The translations under genes and the position numbers were made by a program. The notes under the pieces are model-generated. The model was not told where the DNA came from, ran no database searches, and worked only from the letters and a program-made list of their open reading frames with translations. Shown piece after piece: positions 11,796 through 24,500 of a DNA stretch of 64,000 nt. Numbering within the stretch: position 1 is the first letter of the stretch; every line of letters begins with the position of its first letter. Origin of the DNA: Protopterus annectens (lineage: Eukaryota; Chordata; Ceratodontiformes; Protopteridae); the NCBI RefSeq assembly GCF_019279795.1, contig NC_056726.1:1011314792-1011378791 (forward strand). The letters run 5' to 3'.

Positions 11796-13129
11796 TTTGA
11801 GTCACCTTCCTGATTGGATTAACCTTATTGTATTAAATTATATTCCTCGTATAATGCAGCACGACTTGTTAGAATGTATTTTAAATTTGTAGTTTTGAAC
11901 AGTCTTCTAGTGAGCAATGAAGCAAAATGTATGAACCAATAATGACAAAACTACCAATTTCAGAAAATGTCAACCATAAAGGCCACTCAAACTTCTGTCA
12001 TTACAATCCTCCAATATCAGTAAATATGCAAAATCTCTGCAGAAGTAAGTCATCTAAATAATTCCACATTAAATGGATCTGTAACTAATGAAGAGATTGC
12101 TGCTAGCAAACAACATTATATTTCATTGTTTCATCTACAAATAAAGTGCCTGTTGCCCTAGAAGACTAAATTGCCTATGCTACATTAAAAAAATGATACA
12201 CTAGTAATTTTGCAATGGGGAATGGATGGCAAACTGAAAATGGGTTCATAGTTACTAAGTAACTCCTCCAAAGGAGGACATTCATAGGACTGCAGCATCC
12301 ACTCCCATTAAATTACAACACAGTCCAGTATCAGCGATCCATCTGCATACTGTGGGAGTAGTCCCCACAGCCTTCTGCATCAAAAGCAAGTATACTACCT
12401 GTTGTGTTACTAACAATGTAACAGTACTAAACTTCTCTTCCACTGAAGCTCTCAGCTCCTTGTAAAATCCACTTGACACTCAAATCTCAACTTCACAGAA
12501 CAAGAAATCTGTAAAAAGACAAAATGTATTTGGGGGGGTGCAAAGGCCCCAAACCAGGGACATGTTTTAAATATTGCTTGTATAATCTTATAAAGTTATA
12601 AAAATAAAGTGTTTTGTGTTGCCATGTGTTTCCTGAAAGATAGGAAGGCTGAAACTTAAGAGCTATCATTATTTAGTGAATTCAGTTCTCACTGATTTGC
12701 CAAAAAAACCCCACAAATTGTAAGAGGAACAGACCAAAAGTATGAGCCAAATATTCTGTGAAAATCTGGACAGTGGAGAGCTATGGACTCAACTCTCTGA
12801 ATTACAAGTGGTGGTATGGGTAGAGAAATTCAGGCTCTTGTTTGAGCCTGAGTGACACTAACCCCCAGGTATACCTAACTAGGGCATTTTACACACACAC
12901 ACCTCCTGAAAATAAAATAACACAGCTCTTCGTACTGGCATGACTCTGGCAGCACCAACAGAACAGCGGCAGCATAACTTCTGTAACACAGAGCAATAAG
13001 AGAACAAGAACAGCTAGTTTAGTTAGTTTAACTTCCCCGCACGAATCCATGTTAGCGTGAAAATTCCACCTCATTAATTTTTCCCGACAGGTCTTGCAGC
13101 CGTAAAAGTGCTCTATGGTTCCGGCACCA
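11796..13129. other. Unassigned DNA; CpG-bearing stretch at 12930-13130
   Basis: No gene recognised. The interval splits the Penelope-like element. The last 200 bases (12930-13130) hold about eight CpG dinucleotides, more than the surrounding DNA, but no open frame of interest. The frame at 12889-13203 begins with Penelope-like codons and then runs into this unrelated sequence. Confidence 0.35.
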
Positions 13130-14600
13130 ATGTTCAGTCCTTGTGATTTAATTACATTCACTTTTGTTCTTAGCAGATGCATGCTGCTGTAGTGGAAGAG
13201 CAAGTTGACCTGGCTGGGTTTTCAGTACAAGTCATTGGTGAGTAATCCTGTCTCCAGATTTTTACTAATCTGGATGTCCAAAAAATTAACTGTATGGAGG
13301 CTGTTGGTGGTGGTAAACAGGAGGAAACTTGTGCAATTTTTGATGTGTTCCAGAAATCACTTCAGAAGATCCAGGCACCCATTCCAAATAATAAAGATGT
13401 CATTGATAAAGCAGATGTAACAGGCCATCTGTGGGGTAAAGAGGGAGTTGTACACATGTTCCTTTTTCCATTTTCCCAGTGTGGTGTTAGCCAAGCTTGG
13501 AGCCATGGATGCTTCAACTGCAACCCTGTGGTTTGTTTAAAATATTTACCTTCAAATTAAAAAAAATGTTTTGTTACATTTTAGCAGCCTTTCTATGGAT
13601 TCAGTTTCCATGGGCAGAGCTTCCCACTCCTTGTTATAAGGTGCAGTAATCATGTAGGAGAGTGGTGTACAATGAATTGACATAACTTTTAACTAGGCTA
13701 GAGTCATGGTCCACTTGGACTTTCTTGATCTTTCTCAGGATATCCATGGGATCCGGTATGAACGATTTGTTGCTTTCAGCTAGGGGCTGGATCTGCACCT
13801 CCAGATGTAGAGATAGGTTTAATAATAGATCCACTGCTGGCTATCACTGGTCTGTAAGAAGTATCAAGTTGATTCTTGTGGGGCTTGAGAATGCCAAAGG
13901 AGTCTTGAGTAGGTGACTGTAAGAAATTCTTTTAGATCATTGTTTATGTCTTTCCTCACTGAGGTTCATGATTTTGGTTAGGATCTCTACATAGGCATAC
14001 CTGATCCTGCTCAGGTCTGTGTTTTCATAATATATATAGGGGTGTTGAGCATATTCAGGATTTTAGCACTATAAGCTGATGCATCAGTGAACAAAATGTC
14101 TCCTCTTTTGTCTGCTTTCATGTTTTTCCTTGTTTTATCCTTGCTTAGGTTGAGTAGTGCTCTGGTTTCCTCTTTGTCAACGTTGTAAATTTTCCTCCTA
14201 GTGGTTTGGTCAGTAGCTTGTGCATGTCTGTATCACATTTGCTCATAAAGGCAGTGATGGTGGAGTTGGGAGGGGGGCAAAAATTGCTAAGTGTTGTACA
14301 TTTTCTTACTGGGATAGTGAGTATATTGGAAGAATTGAGTTTGCCATTGTCAAGTTGTTTTTTGCCATGAAAAAAATATTTTTAGGTTAAGTTTGCAGTC
14401 GTGTCGTGCTATTTTTTGTTCTTTCTTTTTTTGACACAGTTGTATGTATTTTTCTGTGACAAAATTCTTTGTCACTTGATCCATTCCTAGGTGTGCTGGG
14501 AAATTTCCAGGGAAGATGTTTGTATCCTGAGGCACAGCCCATGAGACCTGAAAAGCTTCTTTAGCTGAGCAGAACCCATACATTAATTCAAATTCTGAGT
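13130..14600 (-). pseudogene. Penelope-like element, reverse transcriptase half
   Basis: Read right to left, fragments follow the order of a Penelope-like RT. Near 14080-14130 is a stretch like NMKADKRGDILFTDASAYSA, recalling the conserved ADKGG block. At 13834-13634 there is HLEVQIQPLAESNKSFIPD, then DILRKIKKVQVDHDSSLVK and VNSLYTTLLHDYC (the RT block with SLYT). Near 13400 there is a degenerate FINDIFIIW in place of the YIDD catalytic block. Near 13270 is VNFLDIQISKN, and near 13200 LLFHYSSMHLLRT. These are hallmark blocks of Penelope RTs, which are related to telomerase. All frames are broken. Together with 9726-10640 it is one old element split by later insertions. Confidence 0.65.
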
Positions 14601-14661
14601 GCTTGTTTTGCTAAAGAGACTTATGTTTTGCTTAATAGCTAAGTTTGTTTGATTTTACCAG

Positions 14662-14816
14662 AAAATCTCAAAGAAACTGGGATTAAAGCCGAAACAATTG
14701 AAAGCCATAATTCAGTTTTCCAGTCTCCAGTGGAATCCCTGCTGCCAAAGAAGACAAAAAAGGTCACTGCTGCAAGAAGGTTAAAGGAGAAGTCCCTCAA
14801 AGAGGAGATTAAATAG
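14662..14816 (+). other. Candidate terminal coding exon (unidentified)
   Basis: Directly after a splice-acceptor-like TTTGATTTTACCAG (ending 14661) there is a 50-codon open stretch to a TAG at 14814-14816. It reads NLKETGIKAETIESHNSVFQ followed by SPVESLLPKKTKKVTAARR and LKEKSLKEEIK. The composition (Lys/Glu-rich, low complexity tail, no LINE motif) resembles the basic C-terminus of a nuclear protein. I do not recognise the gene, no AATAAA polyadenylation signal is near, and it could equally be a fragment of an unknown element. Only its coding-like look supports it. Confidence 0.25.
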
Positions 14817-15129
14817 TGGAAGGCATTGTCCTATTATCCTTGCATCTAATTGGCCCAAGGGCACTACAACCTGATGTAGTTTTCCATTACCTGGTGATGG
14901 TGTTTAATATTCCTGCCAGCTTCTGACTCCTTTGGAGGCAAACATGCAAACGTGTGAGCTTGTGCTCCTAGCTTAAGTACTAGGTGTTTAGTATTCCTTA
15001 TGTATGTTTACAAAGGCATCTTGCCTCCATTTTGAGACAGAGGTGCAGTCTGGATAAAAAGGATGCAAGCAACCCAGCTGTACAGACACATGAGTAGAAG
15101 CTAGACAGATCTGTATAACACTGAATCAG
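14817..15129. other. Unassigned spacer
   Basis: About 300 bases with no recognisable feature, between the candidate exon and a plus-strand CR1. Confidence 0.4.
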
Positions 15130-18100
15130 AGACAAGAGCTCTCTTATTCAACTAAACAAGAAACTACAAGGTCTAATTAAGTCCAGCAAACCATTTACAA
15201 GATCAGGGTAGCATTTCTGGTCCAAAGACAATCACAAGGCCTTCTTCAGCTATGTCAGGAACATTAAAGGTAATACTCAGCAGTGTGCAGAACTGGTGGT
15301 AAATGGGACAACCTTTACAGACCATGTGTCAGCAAGTCTACTGGCTGATAAATTCAACTTCACTCTCCTCTACCCCCTGTGAAATCTCTTCTAGCATATC
15401 CCCCAATTATCAGCAGGGAGAAAATCTTGGAGGCCGCCATCAAGACCAAAAACAGTGCTTCAATGGTCCCTGACTGATTCCTAAATTGTGCAAAACACGA
15501 CCCAGCAGGACCACTTGAGGCAATCTTGAACTACAACCTTAAAACAAGTTGCATGATAAGTGAATGAAGAACTGCAATGGTCATTCTTCTTCATATGGGT
15601 GGAACATTAACTGACCCATCAGTCTGGCAAGTCTAATATGCGAAGCCTTGGAACAATTATCGTGGAAATGATCAAGGACATTGGCAACTTACAGACACTA
15701 AACTCATCCCAGTTTGGCTTTAAGGGAAGGTTTTTACATACTTTACCTGGTAGACTTCTTCAGGAGGGTCTCTATGGCTATGGATGAGGAAGAAACTGTG
15801 CATACCACCTACCTTGACCTGGCCAAGGCATTTAATACAATACCCCACTCAGGTATGGCTGACAAACTTTCAGGAATAGGCATAAATCCCTAAATAACTT
15901 GTTGGATTGCCAACTGGCTCACAAATAGGACTCAAAGTCAGGATCTGTGAGACTACATCCTCCAAAAGACTGGTCACCAGTAGTGTATCCCAGTGTTCCA
16001 TGATGGGCCTGCTCCTGTTAGCCTTGACTTCCAAGAAGTAGATGCCAAATGTCAAAGGTCTCTGGCTCATCAAGTTCACAGACTGTAAATTAGGAGCTGT
16101 TCTAGAGTCACCCCATGACACCAGCATCCTACAAGAGAGTCCAACACAAATGACTGGTGAAAAACGCCACAGATTACACCTCAGTGCCAAGAAATGTATT
16201 ATACTTCTGTATGGAAAATCAGCCACCCAAGATAATTACTTAATCGATAAAAAAATCCCTATGAGTTTACCCAATATTTAGGGATCTGGGAACATATGCA
16301 GACAAGCCATACACTCACACTAATTCTATCTATTTCTCAACATTTCTCAATCCTCTTAATTCATATCCATATACTTCTTCTACCCCTAACTATCAACTAC
16401 CTAATTTCCACTTTTTCACATCTCTCTCATATATGCCTTCTTCTGTTAAACAAACTAAATAACTAAACCTTCTAAAAAACCTCACTATGAAACCTATTAA
16501 TCTTACTTTTAAGCTGGAGCTATCCATATCCACCTCTGGTTGGTCCAATTTCTTCCTCTTAATGTATGTCCATATACTCACTCAAAAACACCTTCATGCT
16601 CCTGAACGATATCATTAATTAAATCATCAATAGCCCCCCCTGGCTCCCATGAAACCCTCTTACATTATCCCCACTATAAAAGGTGGTATCCATAGACTAC
16701 TCCTATACTATACCTGTTTTCTCTCCCTCTCTCTCCTGGCTAAAATATGGAGAAATGTATCCACCATCAGCTTGTACAACACTCTCCTCTCTCCACAAGC
16801 TCACTGCTAACTGTCAACATGGCTTCCAGATCATATATAGTACTACCTGCCTCCCTTTCTATTTTGTAGACACTATTAATCTGAACCATACCAATCTTTC
16901 ACTCTCTTCTTATTGACCTCTCCACCTCTGGAGCATTTTGATATGGTTAATTTAACAATATTTTGAATCCTCATCTTTTGATATCCTTCCTTTATCCCTG
17001 CCATTAATTTTATTAATTTAACTAAAAACAAGCACACAAAAAACAGTTCATTTCTTTAACCATTTCTTCTCTTTCTTTGCCTGTTTCTGGTTCGGTTCTT
17101 TTCTCATTCTTGGCTTTCTCTCTTTTCTTCTTCTTCCCAAACAATCATCCAATAAATCCCTAATTCACTATGCTTCCAATATGCGATGATTCTACACTGC
17201 TCGCTTTGCTACAGGTAACCCCTACAGAACACATCCACTGTCTCACCCTGAAACACTAGGCTGGCTAGAGTTTTCAAAAACTATCTTAATCCAACAAACA
17301 AACAACCTACTATAGAATTCTGTACTCAACCAAAAAGAACACTATACTACTCTCTCAACAATCTACTGCTGGTGAATCCCTTTTTACCAATTAGGTGGTA
17401 CACAATGAATTTTTTATTACTCACATAAACAAGATTAACATCATCATTCATTTTCAAAAAACAAAACAACTGCACTTCCAAAACCACTGCTGCTGCTCTT
17501 TAGTAAAACTTGATTAACTTTCCACTACTTATACTTCTACTGATATAACTACCTCCTTCTTGCTGACTCCATCCTCCATCCTCCTTGGCTTACTTCCTAC
17601 CTGTATCGTTTTATCATACAAGTATTTTTATCTTTATATAATGTTTTTGACTATAACTGTGTGTGGTAGTAATTATTTCATTTAGTATAACTCACTTAGT
17701 AATAATAGGAACTGTCGACAACAAATGTAAAATAAAAAATAAAACAGTAATCTGGCATTCAACCAAGATATAGCCAAAATAATAAGAAAATCATTCTATG
17801 TCACCCAACTCATAAGCAAGCGTATGACATCCAGGTCCAAAGAAGTAATAGTACCGCCCTACTTGTCCCTTATCAGACCCATCATTGAGTACAATGTCCC
17901 CTTTGGCATGTACCTAATCAGGCACTTACAGCAGCTGTTAACACCCTCAAATGTTACTCACCAGGAGAATCTAGGGTATGAACACTCTGTCCTACACAGC
18001 CTTAAGGTCCTATCTCTGTACTCAGTCTCCTACAGGTTACTGAGAAGTGATCTATGTCTAACATATAATGCATCCTCATATCCAGATCTGATGGATCTCT

Positions 18101-18290
18101 AACGCATCTGCAAGGCAAACAGCATGAGAAAAACTAGATCCAAAGACCAAAACTTTGCCTGCAACATAAATAGAACCTGCTGGAGGGTCCAATATATGTT
18201 AAATTATCCCTGCACTGTGGAATAAGCTCCCTATCTAAGTGAGACAAGTGGAAGATTGGATGCTATTAAAAGGTACATGGACATTTTGGG
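15130..18290 (+). mobile_element. CR1 LINE, old copy, split by an L2
   Basis: A decayed plus-strand CR1. The linker (LIQLNKKLQGLIKSSKPFTRS-like, about 15146-15210) is followed by HKAFFSYVRNIKG (15235-15270) and by RT blocks: TYLDLAKAFNTIPHSG around 15808-15855, and CKLGAVLESPHDTSILQES around 16083-16140. The 3' part resumes at about 17745 after an L2 insertion, with SRSKEVIVPPYLSLIRPIIE (17833-17890), a YRLLRSDLCLTY-like stretch and NINRTCWR near 18170. The element fades at about 18290, just before a CA microsatellite. The reading frame is broken many times. Confidence 0.78.
16307..17744 (+). mobile_element. L2 LINE fragment, very old, nested in CR1
   Basis: A pyrimidine-rich, strongly decayed L2 piece. 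The clearest traces are ANCQHGFQIIYST at about 16806-16845 (the L2 block ANCQHGFRPYHST), FVDTINL near 16864, and the L2-type 3' terminus ACAAATGTAAAATAAAAAAT at 17721-17740. The CR1 reading on either side joins across it (GTYAD before, LAFNQDIAKIIRKSFYVTQL after). It is far more diverged than the L2 at 589-3558. Confidence 0.7.
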
Positions 18291-18362
18291 ATTTCAAAAA
18301 CCCAAGCCCACATTTCCCCCCATCTTTGAGGACACCTTTTTTGGCAACATTCTGAGAACTCT

Positions 18363-18409
<47 letters not shown>

Positions 18410-18480
18410 CACACACAATGCACACACACACACACACACACACCTGTGCAGTGATCTGTCACACACACACACACACACTG
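18363..18480. repeat. (CA)n microsatellite, interrupted
   Basis: Three CA runs (about 18363-18408, 18421-18444, 18461-18479) separated by short non-repeat words. Long frames predicted through it are repeat artefacts. Confidence 0.95.
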
Positions 18481-18489
18481 CAGTGACCT

Positions 18490-21400
18490 GTCCTGATACT
18501 GTTATGAACACAGAAAGCAGAGTCCTGGACTTTAAGGAAAAAGAAATCTAGAAGGAAACAACACTAGCGTCCAGGTGCACATAACTAAATACGTATGCAA
18601 ACTTCTTAAGACAGAGGATGAATCAAAGTGGCTGCAGATTTAAATTGCTAAGGAGGTCAGAAAGTACATGGTGAAGCGTGAGTACAATGCAGTAGATGCA
18701 TTCTCCAGAACAGCTGCTATATGGTCAGTCATAAGGCAGCTCACATGGCTGAGAATCCATCCACTTCCAGAATTAATAAAAAAGGGGACCTGATACATGA
18801 ACCTTTAAGACAAGAATTTCTCTGAGAACTCAAACTAACAAATCTTCCAAGAAATATGAGGAAGAAAGAAAAACTATGGAAATAGTCAAGCAGCTTTTTC
18901 ATTTCACATCTACAGATAAAACTGGAACTTTCTGTCAAAGTCTGGAACATTCTAAAGATGTCCCGATAAAGGTAAGAAGACAAAAAAAACAAGAAAGTGA
19001 AAAATAAAAATGGTAGGGTAAGAAGAAAGGCAAATCATGTAGATCTGCTGGAATCAGTCCAGGTAGCTATAGCAATCATGACTTGGCCTGAAGCCCCCTC
19101 TCCCTGAAAGCTAATTATATTATCACCCTCTTGCATAGGTAGCAGACTACACCAATTCAGAGACAAATGGGGCAAACATAACCCAGATAATCTCCCCAAG
19201 AAAAAGTAAGGGGGTTGAAGAAAAGGTCAGCAACCCACCAGATGATAACTGGAAGAACAGAATGAAAAAGATGTGGAAAAGGATATGCAGACATTAGGGA
19301 AAAAGAAAGCAAATGATACAAAAAAGACTAAAATTATGGGAGAGATAAGAGGAGTGGAAGGGGTTGTCTAGGCCACAGGAAAATATGAACATTATTGCAG
19401 AAGTGAAAGGGCTATGAGGCATCAAATAGTCAATAAAGAATTCTACATTGATGGTTCTTGACAAGCATGTAGATAGAAAAGAAATGAGCAAAGCCAATGT
19501 TTTTTATGGGAGATGTGGAGTAAAAGAGCAAGAATGAGACGTTCTGGAAAGGTGATTGGAGCATATTGATAGTGTAAGAGATCGTTCCCAAAGAAGGCAG
19601 ACTGCCTGAAAGTCATGCATATTGAGGACTAAATGAGTGAGACAAAGGGTGGATGGAGACATCTCAGAGCACATTGAACTGTAGCAGCTGAGGTTAAGAA
19701 AACATCACAAGGAACTGTAAAAGCAAACCGTAGTTATTTTTTCTATAAGAAGTGCCAACAGTGCAGTGAAAGAGGTGGACTGGAGATTTTCAGATGGTAT
19801 TGAAATTAATTTGTTTTTATTTATCCTTTGTTGACCAGTTTGGTCCCAGTAGACTATGGTCCTCTTTTCAAGGGAGACTGGAGGTGCTATTTATACTACT
19901 AGGGGATATTTGGCCAGGGCATCAGGCAACTCCCCCTTCTCTTTTTGGTGCTGTGAGAACTTTTACATTCACCTAAGCTACCATCAACTCAAACAGATTG
20001 GACCTTGTTATAATGTCTTGTTCAAAGGAAGATATACTGAAGAGTGCAGCACCCCCCTTATGCTGCACTAGAGTGATAATCGATCTGCACCAAAGGTGTG
20101 TGTGAGATCTGTTTTGCCACTGACACCGACTCTGACATATGGAATTAACACTGCGACAAGAAGTCAAAATTCATCAGAAAGACAGAGTGGAGTCAGTATA
20201 CAAAAGGAGACCAAGATGATGAATACATGGGCAAGTAACAGGAATGCAAGATAAACCAAAGGCCAGTGGGCACACACAACGTAAAGCACGTTGACCAATT
20301 GTAATCCTCCTCCTGCGGCCAAATGAGCACCTCTGAGTTTGGAGAGGAGGCTAGTGAGGCCACTGTTGAGGGGTAAGTATATTATTCACATGCCAACATG
20401 GAGACCATTGATAAGTTTCAGAGCACTGTCTTGTTAACAGTAGGATGGAGCTTGAGTGAATCGAACCCTAGAATACAGAAAGCAATTCATACTGTAAGAA
20501 TTGAAGGAACTGTATGGTACTGGAACAAACTGAAAACAACTGAAAGAAACTGGAATGAGGCTGGAATGACAGTCTTTATCTTTTAATTACCCAGAATTCT
20601 CCTGAAAGAAGAGAATGGCACCTGTTACGTGACATCTTAACAATGTCCGACTCAAATCTTACAGTCTCCAATTAAGCTGCTGATAAACTGAAATAGACCA
20701 AATTGTTCTGTCCATACCTTCTGCACTTGTTATACTCAGATTTATTCCTTTCCTCCTGAATAATATAATTAATATTTTGGAAAGCTGGTTATTTGACCTG
20801 GTGTCTTTACCAAACTTCTGTGGATGGCACTGCAATGACTTTGTGCATATCAGCCCAAACTAACTGACTCACTTACTTCTGTGTCTGAAGTATATCTCAC
20901 AAATAATACCAAAACCCTGTAAATGTCCTACATTTTACACACCTCTATAACATTGGTTCTCAAGCCCGTTTGTATTTTGCGTTAGCACATTTTATTCTTA
21001 TCAATATTCTTGACTGAAGGTTACTGAAACATTCCTTTCTATTGAATCTGTGTGTAAAATGTATACATCTGCTTTAATATGGATGCATTTCCAGGCCTAT
21101 ACAAAGATAAGACTGTATTTGTCTAGCAAACTACATTTAAGTGAAACCTAATCTTACAGTTAACAACTCACTGCCTTAATTCACTGCACTAACTTCCAGA
21201 ATTAATCTACTCTTCAAGTAGAGGAAACCAACCAACTGGAAGTCACATGGTTTATCTAAGAGGACTAAACAAAAGTCTTTTCTGGAGACACAGCAGGTGC
21301 AGTAAGGGGTGTCAGGGACTGTCAATGTGAAGATATTTGCTGGTGTTCATGTGTGGTTCTTTGTTTTCTTTGACGGTGTCAAATGCTTAAGCATCTATAG

Positions 21401-21539
21401 CTCTGCTGTTAGATCTTCCATGGGTGTCAACATTTCTGAAGCCATAGCTGCAGACACCAGTGGACCTCTCAGCCAAATGTTCTGAACTAGGACATTAGTG
21501 CTAGTATTGATGCTAGGCTTTTCAGTATTCCTGCTGGGG
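18490..21539. other. Unassigned region; no gene recognised
   Basis: About 3 kb without any reverse transcriptase, transposase or other motif I can read on either strand. A weak first-exon-like signal at 20323-20372 is listed separately. Confidence 0.4.
20323..20372 (+). other. Candidate first coding exon (weak)
   Basis: An ATG at 20323 begins 16 codons reading MSTSEFGEEASEATVE and runs into GGGTAAGTAT, a strong splice-donor match (GT at 20373). Just upstream lies a CCAAT word at 20295-20299 and a locally GC-rich, C-rich leader. The acidic Ser/Thr/Glu composition is typical of many protein N-termini. There is no further exon I can link to it, and short coincidences of this kind occur by chance. 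Treat it as a hint only. Confidence 0.15.
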
Positions 21540-24500
21540 GCTTTTGTCTCACAGTCAGCCACTGGCGTCTAACTTGATGCCAGACATGCAAATATCTTCA
21601 CACTGTCCAGCCCCTGACATCCCTTACTGCACCTGCTGTGTCTGCAGAAACGTCTTTTGTTTAGTCCTCAGCCCTGCTATCTATTGCACTGGAAGATGGA
21701 AAGACCTAAAACCTTTTCTGGTATCTATGAATTCATCTCTGAAAAATGTCTTCCTCTTCCTACTCTTCAAACTCCCCCCACAAAATTGCCAAGGAATGGG
21801 ATGTGCAAGATGGAGGCAAAACAGTTCCCTGACAGAGACTCCTACCCCAGACGCTGAGGAGGAGGAGCAGGATGGAGATTTCCCAGCATCTCCTCATTAA
21901 GGCTCCGGGTACAGGGAAAATTTTGGAATGAGGCAAAGAGAGAGAGATGTCCTCCCTGCAAAGGATGCTGTTTATAGCATTTGAGTCTACTTATTAGTTC
22001 TAATGGGTGGACAGGCTGTCTACCAGTATAGCATGAGAACGCCTTGATACAGTGACATCACTGTCCAGGAAATTTGATCTGATCTTTAAGTCATCCAGAG
22101 AAACAGAACACCTTAGTTGCAGCAACTGCCCCAAAACGTTCTCATTTTCAAAGACCTACGTTTTATCCCCAAATACAGAGTCCAACATGAAGGCTCACCT
22201 TTGGAAGAAGCTTTACTGTCACTTTTTCTATGAAGGTGTTAAATTATTCAGCTCATTTGAAGGAATTCCATTGAGACCTGATGGATGAAATGCACCGGCA
22301 CCATTCACTTTTAGATGCTTGATGTTTCATCCAAAGATAAGATATTGCTCCATTCAGTCACAGTCTGTAGCATCTCAAACCTTATAACAAGAATCACATA
22401 CAACTGTACAGACAGTGTAGTCAGAGCTGCAGGATTCAGTTACTGTCTACTGGCACTTGTGGTTTAGTTTTATAGATTTTGTCAAGAACAAGGTAGCATT
22501 CATGATTCCCTTTCCAAGCTGCGTGCATTTGGCTCTGATATTAAAGTAGAGGTAGTAACTAAGGAGACAGGTGGTAAAACTGCTGTTGGCATGACATTTT
22601 ACTCATCTTAATGCTTGTTTCCAAGATACAGCAAACCCAAAACCTGATGTGGTTGTAGTATGAGGTACAGCAGAAAAAACAATCAGTTTGGAAGAAACTC
22701 AAATGCTTATAGCAGCTTGTAAAGAGGTTGTGATCCTAGACAAAAAGTCACAGGATGCCCATCAGCAGCCCTGAGGTCTTGCCCGTCTATCCCACTCTGG
22801 AGGCAATCATTGATCATCTGTCTCTCCACCTTCCTGCTCTTCAAGCTCTTAAGAAGGGCAGGTAGAATAATGTACTACTATTTAGGGGATACAAGTTTCT
22901 CTTCCTGCCTTGCCCACACCTACATTCACTAACCCTTCCACCTCATCAAAAAATGTCAGCCTTTTACAAAGAGCAATCTAAGAGGCCCCACCAGACCAAG
23001 AAAAACTAAAGTACAACTGCAGACTGTTTAATACCAATGCCCTATTTCATGTGACATTAAGGTTCAAACAGAAAAATAAACAACACACAAGTCAACTTTC
23101 TTATAGCTCCATTCTGATCTCAACATGTATGGTTTTCCCTACTTTTGCCATTTCCATTGAAACAGGCACTATTTTTACATCCTGTCAGGATCCTCTAGAT
23201 GTATATGAACATTACTAGGCTATTGATCTGTGAGTATCTTAGGAAGCTGAGTCTTGCATTCTTGTAGTACTTTTAGCCTTTATATGTTGCATATAAATAA
23301 GCCAGAGATGGGCCGAACAAGGACATGATGAGACATTTGCATGCTTCCCTACACGAGGGACAGGGGTGCTAAACTGTTGTGTGTGGTTACCCATTCATTT
23401 GTCCAAATTACATTTGAATAGTGTAACCAAAGTACTTTGCTTTATGTGAAGCAAAAGATCCTTTTATAGAAGCAGAATTCTGTGTGATACAAACCTATCC
23501 CTCTACCATGTTGTATTTATTTTGCAAAAGAGATCGAGAACCCTTGAGTGGGTGTTAATGATACCGTTGGACTTGTCAATGTATAATAGGGCTGATAAAA
23601 TAGGGTCTGTCAAAGTTCTGTACACAAGACAGAGGTCACCTCTCAGAAGCCTGAATAATACCAAAAAGAGGGCCGATACTTTGAGATCTCACCCATCAAG
23701 CCATATGCTGGCAGTTTTTTTTTTTTTTACTTTTGGTTAATTGCATGGTTCCTCCACCCTCAGTAATGCCTAGCAATCATTTCTTCCTTTCTATAGTAGT
23801 ACAGATTATCACCTCTCAAAAGCAGAACCATGTAAGACTTGCAAAGATAAGTAAATGTGCTTTTCCTTCTCAGCCATCTGAAAATATCTGGCTCCATTTT
23901 CTGCCCCAGTCCCCTCTGGTTTGGAGTATTTAGCACCAATTATTGATTCTAAGATTATGTACTCTTAGTCAAAGTCCACCTAACAGTTGCATCCAATTTC
24001 CTGCAACAGAGCATTCATTTTTCATCTTTGGCATCCTTAAAGGTATGCAAAGCCAAAAGTACATTCCTGCTAAAACACTATTATAGCACGTGGATGACAT
24101 TATTTTACTTTTAAAATGGCATATAATGCCTGTTTACTGCTCTTCCGCAGATGTCTGGCGTTCTGATGTACTGCCATCAGGCAAAAAAACGGAGAAAGCA
24201 AGATCTCCGTTGTTTTTTTCACTATGTTAAATGAGTTTAACATAACATCTCCGTTGCTTATTTTAAAACGCTATGTTAAACTCGATCTTGCCTATGTTAA
24301 ATGGGTTTAACATGGCTATGTTAAACCCACATCGAGTTATACTAATGGAAAGGACCTTTTCCATTAGTATAACCGCTGGCCAATCGTTTAGTACATGGTA
24401 TAATAACTCATTAACACTTATGTGGTGCAGAATGTCACACCTTTGGCAACCTACAAATATCTTGCATTCCAGAACAATTTCTGAAAAATAAACATGAAAA

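Noticed and set aside
12930-13130. CpG-bearing stretch as a promoter island
   Set aside because: Only about eight CpGs in 200 bases and no exon-like sequence next to it. Too weak to call.
21544-21900. 118-codon frame with an acidic tail
   Set aside because: It shows no host domain, and the neighbourhood carries DIRS-like traces. More likely part of the fossil than a gene.
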